From Isoetes taiwanensis (Eukaryota > Streptophyta > Lycopodiopsida > Isoetales > Isoetaceae): a DNA stretch of 64,000 bases. The DNA is taken from contig JAJEKV010000090.1 of the NCBI GenBank assembly GCA_021234155.1, positions 2,596,479 through 2,660,478 on the forward strand, in the 5' to 3' direction. Below are positions 56,354 through 64,000 of this stretch, in pieces. Position numbers and translations under genes: made by a program. Every line of letters begins with the position of its first letter. Positions within the stretch are counted from its first letter, which is position 1. Under the pieces are notes generated by a model. It did not search any database and was not told where the DNA came from. It saw only the letters and a program-made list of their open reading frames with translations.

Positions 56354-57220
56354 GTGGGAGCAAAGATTTGCGGCGGCTCTATGACCCCGCCAGGGGCGCG
56401 TGTCGCCCATACCCCCACAGGATGGCCCCATTGGTTCTCGTGGGACGAGGATGTTGAGGAGGGCCTGCAACGGCTGGCTAATGGGAAGGCAGCTGACCTC
56501 GATGGTATGCAGGCCGAGTTACTCAAATGGGCAGGGCAGCCGCTTGTGCCGGTCCTCACTACCCTGTTCAACAGAGCATTGCAGGAAGGTCTCCCCCGAC
56601 AATGGACCACAAGCAGGGTTGTTCCCATTCACAAGGCGGGCGACCCACACTGTCCGGCCAATTACCGGACGATCATGGTCGGGATTCAAGATTTGCCAAA
56701 CTGTTGGGCTATCGGCATTCTCGGCGGCGAGTTGACCCGCTGGGCAGAGGCAGCAGATGTGCGAGCCCTCACACAGGCAGGCTTTAGACCCCGCCACTCA
56801 ACGATTGACCATATCTTTACACTACGGGCACTGATTGAAGACAGCCGGAATCATCGGCAGGACTTGTATTGCTGCTTTGTGGACTTGAAGGCTTTTGATC
56901 TGATTCCGGGGAAAAAGCGTGGGCTAGGATGCGTCAACCGGGGCTCCCGCTTTGTCGCGCGTAATGCCATATCTGAGTTGTATGAGAGTTGTTTTGGCGG
57001 GGATCACCGATTGGCCAAAGCATTCACCGAGTATCGTGGTCGGCGGGGCTGCCCCCCTCTCGCCAACACTTTTGGCCTCTACATTGATCGGTTAGAGAAT
57101 ACGGCTTATCGAGCATGGGGATGGCATCTGACTTTTGCACCAGGTCATCCGGCTCATCTATCTATGGGACGATGTTGGCTGTTGGCCCACACCCGGCTAT
57201 GCAGTCTCACCGGGCCCTAG
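56354..57220 (+). pseudogene. LINE reverse transcriptase, decayed
   Basis: The open segment has LANGKAADLDGMQAELLKWA, VVPIHKAGDPHCPANYRTIM, QAGFRPRHSTIDHIFTLRAL and YCCFVDLKAFDLI. The RQGCPLSP-like block is degraded to RRGCPPLANTFGLYID, and the YADD box is lost in decay around 57170. It aligns with the RT of the 24-29-kb and 2.8-kb elements but is clearly inactive. Confidence 0.8.
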
Positions 57221-57719
57221 ACACATTTTGTCGCTCTGAGACATGCGCGTCAATCTGCCAAGACGGCGTGGTTCTCATATCCTCTTCACGTCACCCCATG
57301 CCTCCCGCCCTCACATATCGGGGGCGACCGTGGACGCCATGCACCGGGCTCACACTCTACCTGCGTTTCCTACTGCCTCGAAAAAGCCAGACTCATTGCC
57401 TCCATTCGCGACAGGTGCCCACCATCTTCGTGATCGAGGCGGGCGGGTGGATTGGGGAGCCCCCGGGCCGGACTGTCGGTCCGTCAAGCGGGTGCCATTG
57501 AGGATGAGTCTCACACTTTCCGAGTTGCCCCGTTCGGTCACCGATCCGGGCCGACACGCTCCCTTAGTACCGGCCGGACTTGGTTTTTGCATTTGCCGAT
57601 GAACACACCCGTCGATGCGTGCCCCTCGGGTCATTACATTCAGAGGTCTTGGACTGCGCGAGGTCACCTTTGCCCCCACTGGCCGCCGCTGATTAGGCAC
57701 TACGGGTGTGGTGCATGAC

Positions 57720-57930
57720 TATATATATTTCGGTGTTTCTGCATTTTATATGTTAGGACAGTTTGTCAGCAGGCTGATTGCTGCCACGGTTTTTCCCTCG
57801 AAAACCCTTCGGGGCGGGGGTTTTTTAATCCGGGCAGTAATTCGCTTGCTGCGTTTTTGTATTGGGTCCCATAGACCGATTGGTCTCCGTGGACGATAAA
57901 AGAATCTTCCTTCCTTCCTTCCTTCCTTCC
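57720..57930 (+). other. LINE 3' UTR, hairpin and (TTCC)n tail
   Basis: The order is TTTTTCCCTCGAAAACCC, GGGGGTTTTTTAATCCGGG, GCTTGCTGC, GGGTCCCATA, hairpin GACC-GATT-GGTC (57874-57885), CTCCGTGGACGATAA and (TTCC)n at 57905-57930. This order is shared with 2900-2768 (minus), partly with 6230-6172 and partly with 7180-7117. Confidence 0.8.
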
Positions 57931-57963
57931 TCATTTCTCTCAATTAGAATTCAAATGGAACCC

Positions 57964-57980
57964 TGTAGCAAAAAAGTTTT
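57964..57980. repeat. Right copy of the 17-bp direct repeat
   Basis: It is identical to 43710-43726 and lies 33 bp after the LINE tail; see the left copy. Confidence 0.45.
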
Positions 57981-58385
57981 GAACAAAATTATGGTAATTA
58001 TTCTTGACTTAAACTTTTCATATCTTCCCCTTAACACCACCTTCCTCCTAATCATTCTTGCTTAAGCTTTTTGTATTGTCCCCTTAATTCATGTGTGCCA
58101 AGCCTTGTGAATATAGACTTTGAATGTAAAAAATGTATTGCATGGTTGATTTGCAAAATTAGAGGTAAAAAGAAAAGACCAATATTTTCAAATAGTAGGA
58201 CTTGTCTTGCACTTAGTATTTAGGACTCATCTAGATTCAGCTCGATAGTGTAATCTTCTAAAACTGTGTATAGTGTCAAACTTGGAAAGCAACTAAAAAT
58301 GTAGGCCCTAGTCTAAAGTTATAACATGCAAATCAAATAAAGTTCCCACCAAAAAAACATGTTGCAAATTGTAAAAATTAGATAA

Positions 58386-58425
58386 TGACGTATTTCCTGT
58401 TTGTGTTGCAACATGAAATACGTCA
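58386..58425. other. TGACGTATTTC hairpin
   Basis: TGACGTATTTC.TGTT pairs with AACA.GAAATACGTCA. The 59848-59887 copy keeps both arms; only the mismatched base next to the arm differs. TGACGTA is also a bZIP/CRE-like core. Confidence 0.6.
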
Positions 58426-58572
58426 CACTATAGCAAATGCCCTTTGTTGTGGCAGTTTATGAGCCTTAGACTTTATCAACCATAGACGAATAGCCTTAAC
58501 TTAACGTCCTAAGAATGGCTCTATTGACCATCCGATATCCCTCCCCCAAAGCCTTATGTGTCACGTCAGGAT

Positions 58573-58773
58573 TCAGATATATAACTCTGGCAAATTAGTC
58601 GAAACTGATTGATTGGCTTGCTGAAGGATCTGTGCAAGCTCAGTTTCAAAGGAGGGCTTGCCTCTCAAAGCGGTGTTTTGCAAAACAAAGATGCAACAAT
58701 CGACAGCGAGAAAGGGAAATCGATCCTGGGGCATAATGATGCGGTCGGAATTGTTTGTTAGAAGTGATAACAT
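58573..58773 (-). CDS. Duplicated small ORF, copy 1 (66 codons)
   Basis: It begins MLSLLTNNSDRIIMPQDRFP and ends STNLPELYI. There is no signal peptide or membrane helix; the middle (FLAVDCCIFVLQNT) is mildly hydrophobic. The other copy (60036-60236) keeps start, stop and length and differs at nine residues, several conservative. A TATA box lies about 100 bp upstream of the ATG on the minus strand (58886-58873). I do not recognise the protein. It may be the first exon of a longer gene or a short independent gene. Conservation between copies is partly just recent duplication, so coding is plausible, not proven. Confidence 0.4.
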   Translation of the reverse strand: MLSLLTNNSDRIIMPQDRFPFLAVDCCIFVLQNTALRGKPSFETELAQILQQANQSVSTNLPELYI

Positions 58774-58872
58774 GGAGTAAATCTCTCAGCAGAAAAGCAA
58801 TGTGTGTCTGTTTTTGAAGAGACAGAAAGGCACGGGTGATTTGGGCGCAGATTCGATTTGAACAGAACGGAT

Positions 58873-58886
58873 GTTATATATATAAA
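58873..58886 (-). promoter_or_regulatory. TATA box of the duplicated small ORF
   Basis: On the minus strand TTTATATATATAAC lies about 100 bp before the ATG at 58773. In copy 2 the equivalent (60354-60342) is interrupted (ttgaatatataac). Confidence 0.5.
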
Positions 58887-58959
58887 GGGCCAGCGAGATC
58901 TCAAGATTCACCAGATTCACCTATTCGTTAGGTATTCAAAGCTCTGATAATAAGTCCCC

Positions 58960-59619
58960 CATGATTGCAAACCAAGATTTCTTCATCTGCAAGCAACACA
59001 ACGTTTGCATCCGTCAGACACGTCGGCGATGCTAGCCAGCTTGAGTTCATTCGTCGGGCGAATCTAGAACTATCAAAACGGCATCTATGAGTGGGTTTTT
59101 GCTCTTCCTTTTCTGTTTTCATGTTCTTGATTTTGTGCACCATAGCTCAATCGTAATCGCTTCTGTAGGTCAGAACTTCATCTGTATGCTGCCATAGAAA
59201 TGGAGGCAAAAATTATCTAAGAAGGTTGCACATGCATTGAATCCCGCTTCACCGGTCTCTTGTCTCTGAGGTCTTCTTGATAAGGCTATTTAAAGCCATT
59301 CATGTAAGTACCTCACTATTATAAACTGTAAATACCTCGTTATGGCAAACAGGAATGAGAACCAGAAGACGGAATGGAAGCCATTGCCGGACAGTAGCCG
59401 CCATAGCCAAAGGAGAAGATTTTTTCAAATGCTCAGAATAGGGCGCAGAACATGGCCGCCAAAGCCTTTTTTTTTTTTTTTCATTTTTCATCTTTTTTCT
59501 TAAAGCCCCTATTTTTTCCTTCCGAAAAAACGTGGCAGTTTTAGAACGAAGCATCAACTCTGAATATTCCAAAAGCATCTTGCCCGTAATGTTTACACAT
59601 GTTAATTAAGAGGTATAAA
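58960..59619. other. Spacer between the duplicated blocks
   Basis: No recognised coding. A short poly(T) run lies at 59467-59480. The ORFs here have no domain. Confidence 0.3.
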
Positions 59620-60424
59620 TTTAGAGGTTAAAAGAAAAGCCCAATATTTTCAAATAGTAAGACTTGTCCTGCAATCATTATTCAGAACTCATCTAGATTC
59701 AGCTCGCTAGTATAGTCTTCTAAAATTGTGTATAGTGTGAAACTTGGAAAGGATTAAAAAATGTAGGCCCTAGTCTAAAGTTATAACATGCAAATCAAAT
59801 AAAGTTCCCATCAAAAGAACATACTGCAAATTGTAAAAACTAGATAATGACGTATTTCATGTTTGTGTTGCAACAGGAAATACGTCACACTATAACAAAT
59901 GCCCTTTGTTGTGGTAGTTTATGAGCCTTAGACTTTATCAACCGTGGACGAATAGCCTTAACTTAACGTCCAAAGAATGGCTCTATTGACCATCCGATAT
60001 CCCTCAACCAAAACCTTATGTGTCACGTTTAGGACTCAGATATATAACTCTGGCAAATTAGTCGAAATTGGTTGATTGGCTTGCTCAAGGATCTGCACAA
60101 GCTTAGTTTCAAAGGAGGGTTTGCCTCTCAAAGTCGTGTTTTGCAAAACAGAGATGCGACAATCGACAGCAAGAAAGGGAAATCGATCCTGGGGCATAAT
60201 GATGCGGTCGGAATCGTTTGTTAGAAGTGATAACATGGAGTAAAGCTCTCAGCAGAAAAGCGATGTGTGTCTATGTGTCTGTTTTGAAGAGACAGAAAAG
60301 CACGAGTGATTTGGGCGCAGTTTGATTTGAATATAACGGATGTTATATATTCAAAGGGCCACCAGATCTCAAGTACCAAATTCACCTGTTCGTCAGGTAT
60401 TCAAAGCTCTGATAATAAGTCCCA
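59620..60424. repeat. About 800-bp direct duplication, copy 2
   Basis: It aligns with 58158-58959 from end to end with scattered substitutions and small indels. Confidence 0.9.
60036..60236 (-). CDS. Duplicated small ORF, copy 2 (66 codons)
   Basis: Same length, start and stop as 58573-58773. The changes are N8D, C27R, F29S, A35T, E45K, A47V, Q51E, S56P and V57I. The TATA box is altered, so this copy may be less active. Function unknown. Confidence 0.35.
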   Translation of the reverse strand: MLSLLTNDSDRIIMPQDRFPFLAVDCRISVLQNTTLRGKPSFETKLVQILEQANQPISTNLPELYI

Positions 60425-60990
60425 TATAGTTGTGTAGAGTCATTTTTGGTCTTTGGTAGAACTTACAAGTTTCACGACTAAGTACTAGCCGCACGGATTA
60501 TTGGTTTCTCTATCTACCATATGTTCTTTGTAGCCATGCCGTATGTGCTTCTCTGCTCATCATTATTGCACACCTAAGGGAGGTAATGTAGTTTAGATTC
60601 ATATGCTTGAAGATTACATTTAATGGTGTACCTTACACAATATCTCCCTTTGACACCAAAATACCCTTTTTCATACCATATCGCATTTAGAAATTGAGGT
60701 CAGTGCTCTTGTGTTCTAATATCCTTGCAACTGATAGTATTTTGATAATGGCAAAAGGAAGAAAACGAAACTAAGCATCCCTTAAATTGGAATTACAACA
60801 ATTTAATTTGCATACGATTTGGCTGCAGACAAATGGGATTCCACATTTACTTGTTTGGTGTTCTTATATTAGTAGCATGCTTAAAGGAATGATGCATTGA
60901 CCACATTTTTTTACGTGTCATAAAGTAGTAATGTGTCCTTAGTATCAGTGTCTACATAGCTTTTAAGATTGTGGTTTCTTTTAAGCACCA
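60425..60990. other. Gene-free stretch
   Basis: AT-rich; nothing recognised before the transposase-like gene. Confidence 0.3.
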
Positions 60991-60997
60991 ATTAGCA

Positions 60998-61229
60998 TTG
61001 TATTGCAGAAAATGGAAGCCACATACATGCACTTCATCGATTTTCTTCATGCCCATCACCTAATTTTTTCAAGGCCCGTCGTAGTTGTTGATCACCCGCC
61101 AATTTCCTTCCCAGCACCCGGAACGGTTGATCAGCAGGCCATCTCATCAATCCGGAATTCTCAAGCCATCTCATTAATCCATCTCATCAATCCCGAATTT
61201 GCTGCTGCATAATCATGCTTTCAATTTTG
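60998..61229 (+). CDS. Possible 5' exon of the transposase-like gene
   Basis: An acceptor-like tattgcag at about 61009 is followed by an open stretch starting MEATYMHFIDFLHAHHLIFS to a TAA near 61210. A GTAAGTG donor follows at 61230. Whether it belongs to the gene starting at 61297 is unclear, and no domain is recognised. Confidence 0.2.
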
Positions 61230-61296
61230 AGTAAGTGCAAAGATTAATGTGCAATTGACAAAGAATGGTGGGCTACCACAGTATACATTGTTTCAG

Positions 61297-64000
61297 GATG
61301 GACGTGCTTTCTTTTGATGAATTTGCCATGAATTGGGAGGAAAGATTTCTCCAATCTGCTTCGAAGCACAATGTCGCTTTTGATGCTAAATCTCTCATAA
61401 GCAGTATCCACAATTTGGGACAACAATTCGAGGAATTTGTATGCTTATGCTCTCGCTTGGCAGATATTTTTTTTTATTCAATTGAAAATTGCCCTGTCGT
61501 GGAGGCAGCAGAGTATTCTTTTCTTCCTGTTAGTGAAAGAACTGCAAATATTGAGGGGGAATTTATCTTCAATACTAACAATGGTAATATCTTGAATTAC
61601 TAATCAATTGCTTGCAAATTATGATAGCTAACGAGTAAGCTTGATTTTTCAGATGAATGTGAGGCTAATAGTCAATTCGAACAAACAGATAATTGGAATC
61701 CTGTTGTTGGTGAAAGAGCTGGAAATTGTGAAGAGGAATTTCGATTAAACACTCAGTTTGATGTTTGTGATGCTACCATTGAATCAGAGCTACCAAAGAC
61801 ATCCAATCTTGAAGAAAGATGTGATAGTTTTCAGACAATTTGTGATCTACCTACAGCTTTTGGTAAGTGCTTGAACATTGCTTTTCCATGTTAAACAGTC
61901 TTGAAGTATTAGTTTGCTAATTATTTTAAAGGTGGTGTTGAGGTCCAGCATTAACATGGGTTTGAAGATCAGGAATCACTCTATAGAAAATTGCATGCCA
62001 TGAAAAGGAGAGAACAAAGAGCAAAGAAAAGAGCAAGAGAAGCAGACTTAAAGAAAGATGGCTCCAGCAATGGACCAAGCAAGAGAAGAAAACAACAAAT
62101 TTCAAAAAAAATTGCAGTCTATAATAATAAGGTATGTGCAAATGCTTCACAGCAGGACAGGGAAGACGTTCTTGAAGGTGTTGCTAAACGACTGCCAGAA
62201 TACCAGGTATTGAAATTGAAAGAAGTGAAAACAATGTCAACAATAGTGGATAACTTGAGGAAATCTTTAGCAGCACATAAATATGACAGGAAAACTGATG
62301 TGGTCAGAGCTCGGACCTCAGCAATGGTTTATGTTGTTGCCCCAGAAAAAACTAACTGTAGAAGGCTATCTAAATGTTTGAATTTGAGAAGAAAATATGT
62401 AACAACGGCAGTACATAGAAGAGTAGTAGCAGAAATTGGTGAAGGTCTCTGGTCAATGTTTAAGAGACAAACCACGTCTGACAAACTTACTCATCAACAA
62501 CAAAAGCTTATGGTTGAGTTCTGGACCAATAATTCAAGAGTGTCTCCATGCAAGAAGCATGTAATTAAAATTAGGATTGCCAAAGGCAATAAAATATTGC
62601 ATCCTCTACATTTTTTAGAAGAGACTGAGGTTGGTTTCTCTAATTTCCCTTGCTTATTTCTTTTAAGTTACCATGCTTAAATTGCTTCTGATTTTAATGC
62701 AGGTTTCATTTTATGAAAGATTTCGACGGGAGTTTCTAAAATTCGAAGTCTCTTTCTTAGCTTTTCATGCACTGAAACCCAGTTTTGTAAGGAAAGTGAA
62801 GGACAGGGAGACATACTGCTGTATTTATCATATGAGATTAAATTATGTTAGACAAGCAATTAACAAGATGAAGTTGGACATAAAGATTCACGGAATCAGA
62901 ATGTAATTGTACATGTGTTGTATGTGGTCCTGGCCTTAAATGTGAAGCCAATTTGATGACATATCAGTCATCAAAGTGATATGTAGAGATCATTGGATTG
63001 TGTCAAAGATATAGCAGATGAGTGGGATCAACATAATTGCATGCTACTGAAATGCAATTCTTGTGGTTCTTCCAAATTACCTATGTGTCCAAAAGAGTTG
63101 AATAGAGGTGCTGCTCACACAGTTGACTGGAAGACATTTGATAGAGTAAACCCTTGCTTTATTATCTACTTTAGTCTGCTGTTGTATTTCAGATTCTGTC
63201 ATACTCATTACTAAATGAGTTTTATGAAAAACTACAGGTTTTTGAACCATCTACTGAACCTGATGGAACTGGAGGTTTGAAAGTAGTACCAAAACCAATA
63301 GTTAAGCTCGTGTACAAGACAAGTACTACTGTTGATATCTTGGAGTAGGCAGAGAATGTTTTGACAGATTTTATTCCTCACAACTATAAAGCCAGATGGC
63401 AGGCTAAACAGTTCAGGGACCGCTTAGCCACTTTTCCAAAAGACACAGTTGTATCAGTAATAGACTTTGCTGAGAATTACACATTCAAAATACAGCAAGA
63501 GATCCAAAGTTTGCATTGGAGGAATGATCAATGCACAATACTGGTGCACATCACATACAGACATGCAATTGCTGCAGAGATTCAAGAGAACTATCTAAAT
63601 AAGTGTGAGAGGAACATAATCAAATGTTTCAGATGACAGAGAACATGATACTTTCTTTGTTCAACATTGCCATAATAAGCATGCTCAGTTTCTATAAAAG
63701 AAAGGTGTGGAGCACACCAACCATGTGATGTGGTCGGATGGTTGCTCACATCAATTCAAGGGTGCAAGAACATTTTTCTTCATTGGTAGATTTTTTAAGA
63801 GTTCCTGTATTCCATTTAATTGGAATTACTCTGCCTCTTACTATGGAAAAGGTATGCCAGCACTGCAGAATTACTTAAATTGTATGTCTTCAAAGTAATC
63901 TTCTCTTTTTTGTTTGTAGGTGAACATGATGGGGCAGGGGCAGTGATTAAAAGAGCACTTACACATGAAATGTTGAAGAGGAATTCTAGATCTTTAAGAA
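61297..64000 (+). pseudogene. Decayed intron-containing transposase-like gene (runs off window)
   Basis: Exons are joined by short GT-AG introns (61584-61652, 61863-61932, 62630-62702, 63146-63237 and 63852-63919; 68-92 bp). The N-terminal part has MDVLSFDEFAMNWEERFLQS. A Lys/Arg-rich stretch (KRREQRAKKRAREADLKK) follows, then NLRRKYVTTAVHRRVV, a Cys-rich segment (CMLLKCNSCGSSKLPMCPKE), VVSVIDFAENYTFKIQ, VMWSDGCSHQFKGARTFF and, across the last intron, YGKGEHDGAGAVIKRAL. The acidic blocks DFAENY, SDG and HDGAGA look like an RNase-H-fold transposase core of an uncharacterised eukaryotic family. An in-frame TAA (61953-61955), a frameshift near 62905, a stop near 63000, a TAG near 63348 and a shift near 63633 show decay. 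Confidence 0.55.

Larger units (their letters stand above)
53620..57930 (+). mobile_element. GC-rich LINE of the microsatellite-tailed clade
   Basis: A plus-strand non-LTR element: an ORF1-like part (about 53640-54480), endonuclease (55077-55372 and fragments to about 56100), RT (56354-57220), C-terminal part (57230-57700), 3' UTR with hairpin (57874-57885) and a (TTCC)n tail at 57905-57930. It shares ETWEH and WNC.G.PW endonuclease blocks with the 24-29-kb LINE, and the 3' UTR plus ISSSRHPMPPALTY with the 2.8-kb LINE. It is strikingly GC-rich against AT-rich surroundings and broken by many frameshifts. Its position at the L1 5' end suggests that it landed in the L1. Confidence 0.8.
58158..58959. 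repeat. About 800-bp direct duplication, copy 1
   Basis: It is nearly identical to 59620-60424 throughout. It begins ttagaggtaaaaagaaaag and ends ctctgataataagtccc. It contains a hairpin (58386-58425), a small minus-strand ORF and its TATA box. Spacing between copies is about 1.46 kb. Confidence 0.9.

Overview
The window is nuclear DNA of a plant. It carries one intact plant-type P4-ATPase gene with GT-AG introns, plant L1 elements with the zf-RVT C-terminal domain, chromodomain-type Ty3/gypsy retrotransposons, a PIF/Harbinger element with its Myb-like partner gene, and TATA boxes and a telo-box. Nothing bacterial or organellar was seen. Introns I could define are very short (67-92 bp) although the DNA is crowded with transposons. 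A fungal/animal-looking chromodomain gypsy and microsatellite-tailed LINEs with an animal-like ORF1 would suit a non-seed plant, but that is a weak inference.

Layout. 0-18 kb: TE debris, made of a Helitron-like 3' end, a microsatellite-tailed LINE (2.8-4.4 kb, minus), an L1 zf-RVT fragment, orphan LINE tails (6.2 and 7.1 kb), foldback and tandem repeats, weak candidate exons at 8.3-8.9 and 13.1-14.0 kb, a 5'-truncated chromodomain gypsy (14.2-16 kb), and a decayed transposase-like gene (16.1-17.5 kb). 18.6-20.1 kb: a minisatellite whose units contain long palindromes. 22.0-24.2 kb: a truncated L1. 24.2-29.0 kb: a nearly complete LINE on the minus strand with ORF1 and ORF2. 30.6-31.3 kb: a small Cys-rich single-exon gene with a promoter. 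32.6-35.1 kb: a long AG microsatellite and an internally deleted PIF/Harbinger element. 37.9-42.4 kb: the ALA1-like flippase gene, 7 exons, 1345 codons. 43.7-53.6 kb: an almost full-length L1 (minus) carrying two nested insertions, a 749-bp hAT-like element in the RT region (8-bp target duplication) and a gag-less gypsy in the endonuclease region (5-bp target duplication). 53.6-57.9 kb: a GC-rich LINE (plus) of the same clade as the 2.8-kb and 24-kb elements. 58.2-60.4 kb: an 800-bp direct duplication carrying a conserved small ORF with a TATA box. 61.0-64.0 kb: a decayed intron-containing transposase-like gene that runs off the window.

The clear host genes are the flippase and, with less certainty, the Cys-rich gene and the duplicated small ORF. 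The most informative observations concern TE biology. The microsatellite-tailed LINEs share a 3' hairpin with compensatory changes, two insertions into the L1 can each be removed to restore its reading frame exactly, and the palindromic minisatellite at 18.7-19.4 kb is explained by no gene or TE I recognise.
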